Shown here: positions 25,631-35,100 of the stretch, piece after piece
Numbering within the stretch: position 1 is the first letter of the stretch
Layout of the letters: each line of letters starts with the position of its first letter
Assembly: GCF_000454545.1 (NCBI RefSeq)
Contig: NZ_CM002139.1
Span: 3,217,201-3,276,916 of the forward strand
Direction: 5' to 3'
DNA: 59,716 bases
Source: Xanthomonas cassavae CFBP 4642
GTDB lineage: Bacteria > Pseudomonadota > Gammaproteobacteria > Xanthomonadales > Xanthomonadaceae
Position numbers and translations under genes: made by a program
Notes under the pieces: model-generated
Told to the model about the DNA's origin: nothing
Databases searched by the model: none
What the model saw: only the letters and a program-made list of their open reading frames with translations

Positions 25631-27417
25631 GCTACGCCGACGACCAGCGCTATATCGCCATCCGCATCATCGATGCCTGCCTGCGCGAAGACCTGCGCGC
25701 CATCGCCAGCCGGGGTGCCCTGGCCACGCCGGAGGTGCACGTGCTCGCGGCGTGGCCAGGCGCCGTGCCGGGTGATGGCTGGTGGAAGATCGCCCATCTG
25801 CCCGACGGCACGCTGTGGCTGCCGATCCATCGCCGCGGCGTCTTGCAGGACATCAGCGCCTGCGACCACCGCTGGATCGTGCAGGCTGCCGAAGGCGCAC
25901 TGCTTGAACAGGGCAGCCACGCCTGGCTGCAGCGCCTGGGCGCCGGGCTGGACGCGGAGACCCAGCGCCTGCATCGCGCCTATGCCGAGGAGGCCGACTG
26001 CGCCGCCGCACATCGCGGCCTGGCGCGACAGGCGTACCACGCACAGGCACCGGCATTGAACGCTGCCCTGCAGCACGCCGATGCCGCCGAGCGCGCGTAT
26101 CGCTGCGACCAGCTGGCAAGCTATCGCGATCATCCGTTCTACCCCACCGCACGTGCCAAGGCCGGTCTGGAGCTGTCCGCACTGCGCGATTACGCACCCG
26201 AGTTTGCCCCAACCTTTGCCCTGCAGTGGCTGGCGCTGCCGCAGGCGCAGCTCAGCTGCACCAGCCCACCGCCGGCCGAGCTGTGGCCGGCATTCAGCGA
26301 CGTGGGGCTGTCGCCCGCGCTTGCGGCCACGCACGGGCTATGGCCGGTGCATCCGCTGGTATGGGAGCGGCTGGAGCAACCCGGCTTCGACCTGCCCCCC
26401 GGCGCGGTGCGTGCACCGCAGCCCTGGCTGCTGGTGCGCCCCGGCTTGTCGGTACGCACGCTGGTGCCGCTGCAACACCCACAGCTGCATCTCAAACTGC
26501 CGATCCCGATGCGTACGCTGGGCGCGTTGAATCTGCGTCTGATCAAGCCCTCCACGCTGTACGACGGGCACTGGCTGGAACGCGCCTTGCGGCTGATCGA
26601 TGCGCGCGATGCGGCGCTGCGCGGGCGATGCGTCTTCGTGGACGAATCGCACGGCGGGCATGTCGGCCAGGCCCGGCATCTGGCCTATCTGCTGCGGCGT
26701 TATCCGCCACTGGAAGACAGCACGCTGGTGCCGGTTGCAGCGCTATGTGCGCTGCTTCCCGATGGCCGGCCGATGGCAGTCCATCTGGCCGAGCGGTTCG
26801 TGCAAGGCGACGTGCACGCCTGGTGGCGCGACTACATCGAGCTGCTGCTTGCCGTGCACCTGCGGCTGTGGCTGCGCTACGGCGTTGCGCTGGAGGCCAA
26901 TCAACAGAACAGCGTGCTGGTGTATGCGCCCGGCCGGCCCACCCGACTATTGATGAAGGACAACGACGCTGCGCGCGTCGCCATGCCGCAATTGCGCGCG
27001 CAGCTGCCGGAGATCGCCACGCTGGGGCCGCTGCACGACGTGCGCATCACCGTGGACGACCCACAGGCGCTGGCGCAGATGGTCTGCACCATCGTGCTGC
27101 AGCTGGATCTGCAGGCGGTGCTGGAGGGCCTGGCCGAATGGCAGCCCGGCTTGCGCGCGGCATTGCTTGCGCAGCTGCAGCAGCAGCTGCTGCAGGCCCT
27201 GGCGCAGCTGGACGCCGAGGGCATCGACACCGCGCCTGCGTATCGCCTGCTGGCCGCGCCGCGCCTTCCAGTGAAATACCTGCTCAGCGCCGGCAGCCTG
27301 CTCAGCAAGCAGCTCACCGGCGCGGCCGACATCAACAAGTTCTACGGCGACAGTGCGCCCAATCCCTTCGGCGCCGCGCAACCATCGCAGCGTCTGCAGG
27401 CCGGAGGGCGGCGATGA
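25627..27417 (+). CDS. xssB: NIS siderophore synthetase, IucA/IucC family (PvsB/XssB)
   Basis: The product has 596 residues, usual for NRPS-independent siderophore synthetases. It shows DHPFYPTARAKAGL (the HP..K ATP-binding motif), KLPIPMRTLGALNLR, VFVDESHGG, and EANQQNSVLVY followed by LLMKDNDAAR in the C-terminal catalytic region. Such enzymes adenylate a citrate carboxyl group and condense it with an amine or alcohol. Overlaps of 4 bases on both sides show a tightly coupled operon. Confidence 0.88.
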   Translation: MSYADDQRYIAIRIIDACLREDLRAIASRGALATPEVHVLAAWPGAVPGDGWWKIAHLPDGTLWLPIHRRGVLQDISACDHRWIVQAAEGALLEQGSHAWLQRLGAGLDAETQRLHRAYAEEADCAAAHRGLARQAYHAQAPALNAALQHADAAERAYRCDQLASYRDHPFYPTARAKAGLELSALRDYAPEFAPTFALQWLALPQAQLSCTSPPPAELWPAFSDVGLSPALAATHGLWPVHPLVWERLEQPGFDLPPGAVRAPQPWLLVRPGLSVRTLVPLQHPQLHLKLPIPMRTLGALNLRLIKPSTLYDGHWLERALRLIDARDAALRGRCVFVDESHGGHVGQARHLAYLLRRYPPLEDSTLVPVAALCALLPDGRPMAVHLAERFVQGDVHAWWRDYIELLLAVHLRLWLRYGVALEANQQNSVLVYAPGRPTRLLMKDNDAARVAMPQLRAQLPEIATLGPLHDVRITVDDPQALAQMVCTIVLQLDLQAVLEGLAEWQPGLRAALLAQLQQQLLQALAQLDAEGIDTAPAYRLLAAPRLPVKYLLSAGSLLSKQLTGAADINKFYGDSAPNPFGAAQPSQRLQAGGRR

Positions 27418-28595
27418 GGCGCGTCCTGGGCCCGGTGCTGGCGGCGCACTACCTGGCGGCCTTCACCGCGCTGGGCATGCCGCTGTTCCTGCCGCAGGTG
27501 CTGGCCGACCTGGCACCGGGCGCCGCAGTGGGCTGGAGCGGCGTACTGTATGTGCTGCCGACGCTGTGCACCGCACTCACTGCCAGCAGCTGGGGGCGGC
27601 TGGCCGATCGCTACGGGCGCAAGCGGTCGTTGCTGCGCGCGCAACTGGGGCTGGCGCTGGGCTTTGCGATCGCCGGCTTCGCGCCCACGCTGAGCTGGCT
27701 GGTGATCGGCCTGGTCGTGCAAGGCGCCTGCGGCGGTTCGCTGGCGGCGGCCAATGCCTACCTCGCCAGCCAGCCGCAAGCCGGCCCATTGGCACGGGCG
27801 TTGGACTGGACGCAGTACTCGGCGCGGCTGGCGATGGTCAGCGCCCCCGCGTTGCTCGGGCTTGCGCTTGCGCTGGGCCCGGCGCAAGCGCTGTATCGCG
27901 CGCTCGCGCTGTTGCCACTGGTCGCATTCGCGCTGACCTGGCGGCTGCCGGCCGATCAGCCACAGGGGCGGCGGATTGCCGCTGCCACGGCTCCTGGCAG
28001 CACGCAGCCGCCGCATGCAGCGCCGGCGACGCCATCGCTTTGGCCTGCGCTGCTGCTCGCGCAGTTCCTGTTCTGCTTCGCAATGGTGGTGACGTTTCCC
28101 TACTTCATCCCGTATGCGCTGGCGCGCGGCGCCGGCCACGACGCGCTGGCCGGCCTGCTCTACAGCCTGCCGCACCTGGTCTATCTGGTGGTGCTGCCGT
28201 GGTGGCGGCGGGGCGATGGCGAGGCCTGGCTGGTGCCCGGCCTGATGCTGTTCGCGCTGGCCTGCCTGTGGCAGGCGCTGCTGCACGACGCCATCGCATT
28301 GGCAGCGGCGAGGCTGCTGTTCGGTTTCGGCATGTTGTTCGGCCTGCGTGGGCTCAACCGCAGCCTGGCGCTGGTCGCCAGCGGGCATGGCGCCGGGCGC
28401 CTGTTCGGCCGCTTCGATGCCTGCGGCAAATGGGCCGGCGTGTTCGCCGGTGCCGCTGCCGGTGCGCTGGCCCAGGCGGCCGGCCCTGCCACTCCCTTCC
28501 TGGCTGCCGCGCTGGCTGCGGCGGCCGCTGCGCTCACCGTTCTGGTGCGCTTCCCTTCGAGGAGATCCGCCGATGTCGCCGCACACGATGCATGA
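27414..28595 (+). CDS. xssC: MFS siderophore exporter (PvsC/XssC)
   Basis: The product has 393 residues with about 12 hydrophobic helices. The loop after helix 2 carries the MFS signature form GRLADRYGRKRSLL, and a hydrophilic centre (about residues 180-205) separates the two halves. Its place between the two NIS synthetases matches pvsC, the vibrioferrin exporter. It should act in the inner membrane as a proton-driven efflux pump. The ATG at 27414 overlaps the previous stop; the next gene overlaps it by 23 bases. Confidence 0.85.
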   Translation: MRRVLGPVLAAHYLAAFTALGMPLFLPQVLADLAPGAAVGWSGVLYVLPTLCTALTASSWGRLADRYGRKRSLLRAQLGLALGFAIAGFAPTLSWLVIGLVVQGACGGSLAAANAYLASQPQAGPLARALDWTQYSARLAMVSAPALLGLALALGPAQALYRALALLPLVAFALTWRLPADQPQGRRIAAATAPGSTQPPHAAPATPSLWPALLLAQFLFCFAMVVTFPYFIPYALARGAGHDALAGLLYSLPHLVYLVVLPWWRRGDGEAWLVPGLMLFALACLWQALLHDAIALAAARLLFGFGMLFGLRGLNRSLALVASGHGAGRLFGRFDACGKWAGVFAGAAAGALAQAAGPATPFLAAALAAAAAALTVLVRFPSRRSADVAAHDA

Positions 28596-30330
28596 CCCCT
28601 GGTACGCCAGCATGGCCGACGCGCAGGCCTGCAGTTGCTGGTTGAACTGCTACCTGCGCGAGTTCGCGGTTCCGCAGCGCGCAGTGGACTTCGATTACCG
28701 CGGGCTGGATCGCCCCGGCTCGCGCGTGGCCGAACAGCGCTGGCTGCGGATCGCGCTGGGCGATACCGGCACGCTATGCGTACGCATCGCCTATGCCGAC
28801 CGCTTGGGGCGCTGCCGCTTCGCGTCCACGCCCTTCCTCAAGGCCGTTGGACAGCCGTGGCAGAGCCTGGACGCGCCTGCCTTGGCGCGCTGCCTGCTGC
28901 AGGCGCTGGGCAGCACGCAGGCGGTCAACCCGGAGCTGCTCGCGCAAAGCGCCAACAGCGTGGCGATCAGTGCCGCACTGCTGCGCCAGGCACAGGGCAC
29001 CACCGCGACCGGCGAAGCGATGATCGACGCCGAACAATCGATGCTGTGGGGGCATGCCTTGCATCCCACGCCCAAGAGCCGCGAAGGCGTCGATCTGGCG
29101 CAGGTGCTGGCCTGCGCGCCGGAAGCACGCGCCGCGTTCCAGCTGTTCTGGTTCCGCATCGACCCACGGCTGCTGCGCATGCAGGGCCGCGATGTGCGTG
29201 CCAGCCTGCGGCAACTGTCCGGCAGCCACGCGCTGTATCCCTGTCATCCGTGGGAAGCGCAGCGCCTGCTCGACGACCCGCTGCTGCGCACCTTGCAGGC
29301 ACGCGGGCTGATCGAGCCTGTCGGCATGCTGGGCGAGGCACTGCGCCCCACCTCCTCGGTGCGCACGCTGTATCACCCGCAGCTGGACTATTTCCTCAAA
29401 TGCTCGGTGCATGTGCGGCTGACCAACTGCGTGCGCAAGAACGCCTGGTACGAGCTGGAAAGTGCAGTCGCCCTGACCGAGCTGCTGGCGCCGAGCTGGC
29501 GTACGCTGGCAGTACAGGTGCCGGGCTTCGATGTGATGCTGGAGCCCGCGGCCACCTCGCTGGAGGTGGCGCAGGTGGATGGCGCCAACCCGCTGGCGGC
29601 ACGCGCACTGTCCGAGAGTTTCGGCATCCTGTATCGCAAGACCATTCCCGCCGCGCAGCGCGCGCGCTGGCAGCCGCAGGTCGCGGCCGCCCTGTTCACC
29701 TGCGATGCGCAGGGCAACAGCGTGTGTGCGTCCAGGCTGCAGGCACTGGGCGGTGCGCAGATGGATCGCCACACCGCCACGCTGCCGTGGTTCCGCGCCT
29801 ATGCCGGCTTGCTGCTGGACGGGGTGTGGAGTGCCTTGTTCCAGCACGGCATCGCGCTGGAACCGCACCTGCAGAACACCGTGATCGGGTTTGCCGATGG
29901 CTGGCCGACGCGGGTATGGATCCGCGACCTGGAAGGCACCAAACTGCTCGCCCACCACTGGCCGGAAGCGCGCCTGCACGGCGTGGGCGAACGCGCACGG
30001 CAATCGCTGTACTACACGCCGGAGCAGGGCTGGAACCGGGTGGCGTATTGCGCGCTGGTCAACAATCTGGCCGAAGCGATCTTCCACCTGAGCGAAGGCG
30101 ATGCGGTGCTGGAGGCGCGCCTGTGGCACTGCGTGGGCGAGATGGCGCTGCGCTGGCAGCAGCGTCATGGTGCGCAGCCGGCGTTGCAGGGGCTGATCGA
30201 TGGCGCGCCGCTGCCGGGCAAGAACAACCTGGGCACACGGCTGTGGCAACGCGCCGATCGCCAATCCGATTACACCGCGCTGCCCAATCCGATTCCACGC
30301 ATCGCAGCGGCACGGCGGGTGGCGGCATGA
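28573..30330 (+). CDS. xssD: NIS siderophore synthetase, IucA/IucC family (PvsD/XssD)
   Basis: The product has 585 residues. Motifs include HALHPTPKSREGVD (the HP..K ATP site), YPCHPWE, RPTSSVRTLYHP (the S-x-R-T substrate region), KCSVHVRLTNCVRKN and EPHLQNTVIGF followed by WIRDLEG. It pairs with XssB so that each can build a different bond of the siderophore. The ATG at 28573 has GGAG 8 bases upstream; an ATG at 28588 (MHDPWYAS) is an alternative. It overlaps the next gene by 4 bases. Confidence 0.88.
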   Translation: MSPHTMHDPWYASMADAQACSCWLNCYLREFAVPQRAVDFDYRGLDRPGSRVAEQRWLRIALGDTGTLCVRIAYADRLGRCRFASTPFLKAVGQPWQSLDAPALARCLLQALGSTQAVNPELLAQSANSVAISAALLRQAQGTTATGEAMIDAEQSMLWGHALHPTPKSREGVDLAQVLACAPEARAAFQLFWFRIDPRLLRMQGRDVRASLRQLSGSHALYPCHPWEAQRLLDDPLLRTLQARGLIEPVGMLGEALRPTSSVRTLYHPQLDYFLKCSVHVRLTNCVRKNAWYELESAVALTELLAPSWRTLAVQVPGFDVMLEPAATSLEVAQVDGANPLAARALSESFGILYRKTIPAAQRARWQPQVAAALFTCDAQGNSVCASRLQALGGAQMDRHTATLPWFRAYAGLLLDGVWSALFQHGIALEPHLQNTVIGFADGWPTRVWIRDLEGTKLLAHHWPEARLHGVGERARQSLYYTPEQGWNRVAYCALVNNLAEAIFHLSEGDAVLEARLWHCVGEMALRWQQRHGAQPALQGLIDGAPLPGKNNLGTRLWQRADRQSDYTALPNPIPRIAAARRVAA

Positions 30331-31523
30331 GCCTGCGCATCGATATGGACGCAGTGATGCTGGCATTGCCGGGTATCCGTGACCAAAGCGATGGCCCGCT
30401 GTGCGCCTACGTCTACGACCTGGCCGCACTGGATGCGCATGCGGCCTGGATGCGCGCGCGACTTCCAGCGCAGTGCGAACTGTTCTACGCGGCCAAGGCC
30501 AATGCGGAGGCGCCCATCCTGCGCACGCTCGCAGCGCATGTGGATGGCTTCGAAGCCGCCTCCGGCGGCGAACTGGCCTGGTTGCACACGCAGCAACCGC
30601 AGGCGGCATTGCTGTTCGGCGGGCCGGGCAAACTGGACAGCGAACTGGCCCAGGCCGCGGCCCTGCCCGACTGCAGCGTGCATGTGGAAAGCGTCGGCGA
30701 ACTGCAGCGCCTGGCCGCCATCGCGGCGCAGGCCGGCCGCAGCGTGCCGGTGTTCCTGCGCATGAATATCGCCGTGCCCGGCGCGCAGAGCACGCGCCTG
30801 ATGATGGGCGGGCAGCCCTCGCCATTCGGGCTGGACCCGCAGGATCTGGACGCAGCCATGCGCCTGTTGCGCGCCAGCCCGTCGCTGCGGCTGCGCGGCT
30901 TCCATTTCCATCTGATGTCGCACCAGCGCGATGCCGGTGCGCAGCTGCAGTTGATCGGCGCCTATCTGCGCACCGTGCAGCACTGGCGACAGACCTACGC
31001 GCTTGGGCCGTTGCAGGTGAATGCCGGCGGCGGGTTCGGCGTGGACTATCTGGCGCCGGAGGCCTCGTTCGATTGGGCCGGCTTCTGCGCCGGGTTGCCG
31101 GCGCTGCTGCGCGAGCACGGCAGTGCGCTGCGCCTGCGGCTGGAACCGGGGCGCTACGTCAGCGCCAGCTGCGGCTGGTACCTGATGGAGGTGCTGGACC
31201 TCAAGCGCAGCCACGGCCAGTGGTTCGCGATCGCCCGTGGCGGCACCCACCATTTCCGCACTCCGGCTGCGCAGGCCCACGACCACCCCTTCCGCGTGCT
31301 GCGCGGCGCCCGCGCCCCGGTGATCAGCGACACGCCGGTCACCCTGGTCGGCCAGCTGTGCACGCCCAAGGACGTGCTGGCGCGCAACCAACCTATCGCA
31401 GCGCTGGCGCCAGGCGACTGCCTGGCCTTCCCGCTGGCCGGCGCGTATGCGTGGAATATCTCGCACCAGCAGTTCCTGATGCATCCGCCGCCGCAGATGG
31501 CGTTTCTGCCAGTCGATGGCTGA
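30327..31523 (+). CDS. xssE: PLP-dependent decarboxylase of siderophore synthesis (PvsE/XssE)
   Basis: The product has 398 residues and the fold type III (LysA/ornithine decarboxylase-like) plan. The PLP lysine is in LFYAAKANAEAP, FHFHLMSHQRD and NAGGGFGVDY bind cofactor phosphate, LRLEPGRYVSASCGWY follows, and the C-terminal LCTPKDVL carries the catalytic Cys region. In vibrioferrin synthesis PvsE decarboxylates a seryl-citrate-type intermediate to give the ethanolamine arm. It is the last gene of the operon and I find no strong terminator after it. Confidence 0.85.
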   Translation: MSLRIDMDAVMLALPGIRDQSDGPLCAYVYDLAALDAHAAWMRARLPAQCELFYAAKANAEAPILRTLAAHVDGFEAASGGELAWLHTQQPQAALLFGGPGKLDSELAQAAALPDCSVHVESVGELQRLAAIAAQAGRSVPVFLRMNIAVPGAQSTRLMMGGQPSPFGLDPQDLDAAMRLLRASPSLRLRGFHFHLMSHQRDAGAQLQLIGAYLRTVQHWRQTYALGPLQVNAGGGFGVDYLAPEASFDWAGFCAGLPALLREHGSALRLRLEPGRYVSASCGWYLMEVLDLKRSHGQWFAIARGGTHHFRTPAAQAHDHPFRVLRGARAPVISDTPVTLVGQLCTPKDVLARNQPIAALAPGDCLAFPLAGAYAWNISHQQFLMHPPPQMAFLPVDG

Positions 31524-31569
31524 GCGAGTCGGCCGCACGCAGCGGCGATTCCGCTCTGCAGATCCTGTT

Positions 31570-31942
31570 TCAGCCGTGGCCGTGGCCGTCGCGTGTGGCC
31601 ACCGGCACCCGGATGTCGGCGCGCAGGATCGCGGCGGGTGTCTGGTCCGGGTCGTCCAGGAACAGGTAATGCACGGGCGCGGCGCGCAATACATAGCCGC
31701 TGTCGGGCAGCCAGGCGGCCAGCACCTGATCCAGTGCGTCTTCCAGCCCGGCAACCGCGCAACCGCCTGCCCCACCGGCTCGCCGGTGAGTGCGCGATAG
31801 ACACGCTGAAAGTGAGACGGCGACTGATGCGCGCTGGCGGCCAGTTCGGCCAGATCGGCAGTGCTGCGCCACTGCGCACGACCGCCTGCAGATGCGCCAC
31901 ACCGCGCTGCCGATCGCGGCCGGCTGAGTCTGCTGCTTGCAT
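31570..31942 (-). pseudogene. AraC-family/GyrI-like regulator, frameshifted and internally deleted
   Basis: Pieces of one protein lie in three different frames on the minus strand. From 31942 one frame reads MQAADSAGRDRQRGVAHLQ, the second gives an AraC helix-turn-helix (LAELAASAHQSPSHFQRVYR), and the third, ending at 31570, gives the tail of a GyrI-like effector domain (AAWLPDSGYVL, HYLFLDDPDQTPAAILRADI). The second HTH helix and most of the effector domain are missing, so this is a decayed gene with at least two frameshifts and a deletion. It faces the siderophore operon end to end. Confidence 0.75.
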
Positions 31943-32178
31943 GACGATGGCTCCCTGGCGACGACTGCAGCATCGCCGGGTGCGTCGGCGTTAGGCGATC
32001 CTGATCTTGCGCATGCATGGCCGCAGCTGCACGTCTGCCGGGGGACCGGCGCAAGCGACGCACGCGCGCTCCTGCCGATGGTTGCGGCCCACACGGCCCC
32101 TGCGCAAGCGCAGACCGATACGTGGGCAGGGCGATCACATCCGGATGGCGATTGCGTCAACGCGGCAAAAGCGCCTGT

Positions 32179-32913
32179 TCAACCCGACCAGAGCGCCAGC
32201 GCCACCAGCACTGCGGTTTCCGTCAGTTCCACCAGTGCACCGCAGGTATCCCCGGTCATGCCGCCCAGACGCTGCAGGCAGGCGCGGCGCCAGCGTGCGA
32301 ACACCAGTGCGGCGACGCCGACGCACAACGCCGCGGTGGGCAGCCCGGCAGCGATGCACACTGCGGTACCGGCGATCAGCGCCAGCCACAGGCCCGCACG
32401 TGATGCGCCCAGCAGCGCACTGCCCAGCCCACCGGCGCGTACATACGGCGTACTCAGGAACGCGGCAACCAGCGCGCTGCGCGCCAGTAGCGGCGCCAGC
32501 CATAGCGTGGTCGGCGCCTGCGCCAGCAGGCTGGCCAAGGCAGCGCATTTGAGCAGCAACACCAGCACCACTGCGGTGACTGCCATCGGGCCGCTGGTGG
32601 GGTCCCTCATGATCGCCAGCGTGCGTGCGCGCTCGCCCATGCCGCCGACCCAGGCATCGGTCGTGTCGGCCAGGCCATCCAGATGCAACGCGCCGGTCAG
32701 CCACACCCAGGCGCTCAACAGCAGCGCTGCGCCCAGCAACGGCGCAACCTCGCGCAGGCACCAGGCCAACCCGCACACCACTCCACCGAGCACCACGCCC
32801 ACCAGCGGGTACCAGCACAGCGAGCGCGCCTGCGCGCCTGCGCGTGTGAACGCCCGGGCGGGCACCGGGATGCGGGTCAGGAACCCGATCACCGCCAGCA
32901 ACCCGTCGATCAT
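32179..32913 (-). CDS. cobS: adenosylcobinamide-GDP ribazoletransferase
   Basis: The product has 244 residues with several membrane helices. It has the CobS features GFLTRIPVP near the start and the acidic GALHLDGLADTTDAW motif, then MRDPTSGPM. It joins adenosylcobinamide-GDP and alpha-ribazole (phosphate) in the inner membrane, the final assembly of the cobalamin lower ligand. Its ATG overlaps the cobC stop by 4 bases. It is the last gene of the cob operon. Confidence 0.9.
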   Translation of the reverse strand: MIDGLLAVIGFLTRIPVPARAFTRAGAQARSLCWYPLVGVVLGGVVCGLAWCLREVAPLLGAALLLSAWVWLTGALHLDGLADTTDAWVGGMGERARTLAIMRDPTSGPMAVTAVVLVLLLKCAALASLLAQAPTTLWLAPLLARSALVAAFLSTPYVRAGGLGSALLGASRAGLWLALIAGTAVCIAAGLPTAALCVGVAALVFARWRRACLQRLGGMTGDTCGALVELTETAVLVALALWSG

Positions 32914-33524
32914 TCGGTGGCGTGCGCCGGTGGCAATGCCGTGGATGAGCCCGGCGATCTCGATGCGCCAGCCACGTCGGTCGGCGGCCAGGCCAGCGGA
33001 TGCAGCGACGCATGCGGCACCGCCAGTTCGGTCATCCGGCCGAAACCACTCCCGGCGACCAGGCACTGCAAGGCGCGGATGGCGCCGCCGTGGGTGACCA
33101 CCAGCACGCGCTGTGCCGGGTAGCGGGCGACGATGGCATCGAGCGCGGCCGACAGGCGCGCGCAAAAATCGGGGAACGGCTCGGCCTGCGGCAGCGGGTA
33201 GCGCAGCGGGTCGGCCCAGAAGCGGCCCAGCGCCTGCCCTTCGTCCCGATCGATATCGGCCACCGGCACGCCTTGCCATCGGCCGAAGTGGTATTCGCGC
33301 AGCCGCGGCTCCAGCTGCAGCGGCAAGCCGCGCGTGCTGGCGAGTTCAGCGGCAAACGCTGCGCAGCGCTGCAACGTGGAGGCCACCACCACCTCCCACA
33401 CGCCATCGGCGGTGGCTGCGCGCAATTGCTGCCATCCCAGCTCGGTAAGCGGGTCGTCGAGCTGGCCGCGATAGCTGCGCTGGCCGGTATCTCCGTGTCG
33501 CAGCAAGGTGATCTGCGCGCTCAT
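32910..33524 (-). CDS. cobC: alpha-ribazole-5'-phosphate phosphatase (histidine phosphatase family)
   Basis: The product has 204 residues. The catalytic motif is [15 protein letters not shown] with the phosphate-accepting His, the acid is in [11 protein letters not shown] and the second His is in [11 protein letters not shown]. The branch is set by context: it lies between cobT and cobS with ATGA overlaps on both sides. It would dephosphorylate the alpha-ribazole phosphate or cobalamin phosphate made by its neighbours. Confidence 0.85.
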   Translation of the reverse strand: MSAQITLLRHGDTGQRSYRGQLDDPLTELGWQQLRAATADGVWEVVVASTLQRCAAFAAELASTRGLPLQLEPRLREYHFGRWQGVPVADIDRDEGQALGRFWADPLRYPLPQAEPFPDFCARLSAALDAIVARYPAQRVLVVTHGGAIRALQCLVAGSGFGRMTELAVPHASLHPLAWPPTDVAGASRSPGSSTALPPAHATE

Positions 33525-34570
33525 GCGTCGGAGACCCCTGCTTCGGCAAAGGTGGCCATGCCGTTGTGCAGGGCGCAGGCGCTGCGCAGCAGCGGAATCG
33601 CCACCGCCGCGCCGCTGGCTTCGCCCAGGCGCAGGTCCAGCTGCAGCAGCGGTTCGGCATCCAGGGCACGCAGCAAGGCGGTGTGGCCACGCTCCTGCGA
33701 GCGGTGCCCGAACAGCAGCCATTGCCGCACGCCGGGGTTGAGATGGGTGGCCACCAGCGCCGCGGCGGTGGCGATGAAGCCATCCACCAGCACCGGGATG
33801 CCCGCCTGCGCGGCAGCGATGTAGGCGCCCACCAGTGCGGCAATCTCGAAACCGCCGAGCCGGCGCAGGCGCTCCAGCGCGGTGGCGGCATCGGCGTGCA
33901 GCGCCAGCGCGCGGGTGATCACGGTGGCCTTGTGTGCGATGCCTTCGGCATCCAGCCCGGAACCGGCGCCGGCCATCGCCTGCGGAAACTGCGATAACAG
34001 CGCGCAGCCCAGCGCGGCGGCCGCGGTGGTGTTGCCGATGCCCATCTCGCCGCCCACGAACAACTGCGTATCGCAACTCTTTGCCTGCGCAATGCTCTGT
34101 GCACCCGCGGCGAGCGCGTCGCGCAGCTGGCCGGGCGTCATCGCCGGTTGCTCGCAGATATTGGCGCTGGAAGGCGCGATCCAGGCGCGGCGCACACGCG
34201 GCAGCTCGCCCGGGTCGTTGACCACGCCCAGGTTCACCACCTCCAGCTGCGCTCCCAGTTCGCGCGCCAGCACCGAAATCGCCGCACCGCCACGGGCGAA
34301 GTTGCGCACCATCTCGCCAGTGACCGCCTGCGGAAACGCAGACACGCCCTCGGCCGCAACGCCGTGGTCGGCCGCATACACCGCGATCCAGATCCGCTGC
34401 ACCTCCGGCTGCTCGTTGCGCTGCCAGGCGGCCAACTGCACCGCCAGCTGCTCGAGCCGGCCCAGCGCACCGTGCGGCTTGGTCAGTTGTTCCTGTCGTG
34501 CCAGCGCCGCTGCACGCACGCGTGCGTCCGGCACCGCGCATGCGGCAAAGATCCAGTCGCTGCTCATCAT
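33521..34570 (-). CDS. cobT: nicotinate-nucleotide--dimethylbenzimidazole phosphoribosyltransferase
   Basis: The product has 349 residues, the usual CobT size. Recognisable parts are [15 protein letters not shown] near the N-terminus, [20 protein letters not shown], and [15 protein letters not shown] in the active-site region; the C-terminal [13 protein letters not shown] holds the catalytic Glu region. It transfers phosphoribose from nicotinate mononucleotide to dimethylbenzimidazole. The start is the first of two adjacent ATGs, which overlaps the cobU stop (ATGA). Confidence 0.92.
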   Translation of the reverse strand: MMSSDWIFAACAVPDARVRAAALARQEQLTKPHGALGRLEQLAVQLAAWQRNEQPEVQRIWIAVYAADHGVAAEGVSAFPQAVTGEMVRNFARGGAAISVLARELGAQLEVVNLGVVNDPGELPRVRRAWIAPSSANICEQPAMTPGQLRDALAAGAQSIAQAKSCDTQLFVGGEMGIGNTTAAAALGCALLSQFPQAMAGAGSGLDAEGIAHKATVITRALALHADAATALERLRRLGGFEIAALVGAYIAAAQAGIPVLVDGFIATAAALVATHLNPGVRQWLLFGHRSQERGHTALLRALDAEPLLQLDLRLGEASGAAVAIPLLRSACALHNGMATFAEAGVSDA

Positions 34571-35100
34571 CCCTCCCCCTTCAACACCATCGGCAAGCCC
34601 GCCACCACGAACACCACCCGCTCGCACTGTAGCGCCAATGCCTGGTGCAGCCAGCCGGCCTCGTCGACAAAACGCCGCACGAGTTCGCCCAGCGGCACGA
34701 TGCCCTGCCCTACCTCGTTGCTGACCAGCACGATCTGCCCCGGCAACTGCGGCAGTGTGGCCAGCAGTGCCGCGCGCTCGCGCGCGAAGGCATCCGCATC
34801 CGGGTGACCCAGCAGGTTGCTCAGCCACAGGGTCAGGCAATCCACCAGCACGCAGCGCTGCGGTGCCGCCCATGCCTGCAGGGTGGCCGCCAGGGCAACG
34901 GGTTCTTCCACGCACTGCCACTGCGGCGGGCGCCGGCTGCGGTGATGCGCGATGCGCTGCTGCATTTCCGCATCGAAGGCCTGCGCGGTGGCGACATAGG
35001 CCACCTCGGCCGCCGTGCCGGCGGCTAAAGCGCTGGCAGCGAGGCGTTCGGCCAGCGCGCTCTTGCCGGAGCGCGCGCCTCCCAGGATCAACTGCCGCAT
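34567..35100 (-). CDS. cobU: adenosylcobinamide kinase / guanylyltransferase
   Basis: The product has 177 residues. It opens with [18 protein letters not shown], the CobU P-loop, followed by [20 protein letters not shown] with the guanylylated His region, [12 protein letters not shown], and [13 protein letters not shown]. It phosphorylates adenosylcobinamide and transfers GMP to it. The start ATG at 35100 lies inside the end of cobQ (13-base overlap). Confidence 0.92.
   Translation of the reverse strand: MRQLILGGARSGKSALAERLAASALAAGTAAEVAYVATAQAFDAEMQQRIAHHRSRRPPQWQCVEEPVALAATLQAWAAPQRCVLVDCLTLWLSNLLGHPDADAFARERAALLATLPQLPGQIVLVSNEVGQGIVPLGELVRRFVDEAGWLHQALALQCERVVFVVAGLPMVLKGEG

Noticed and set aside
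24250..27417. A 1055-residue frame covering xssA and xssB
   Set aside because: Only the part from 25627 is real (XssB). The upstream portion is xssA read out of frame, not a fusion protein.
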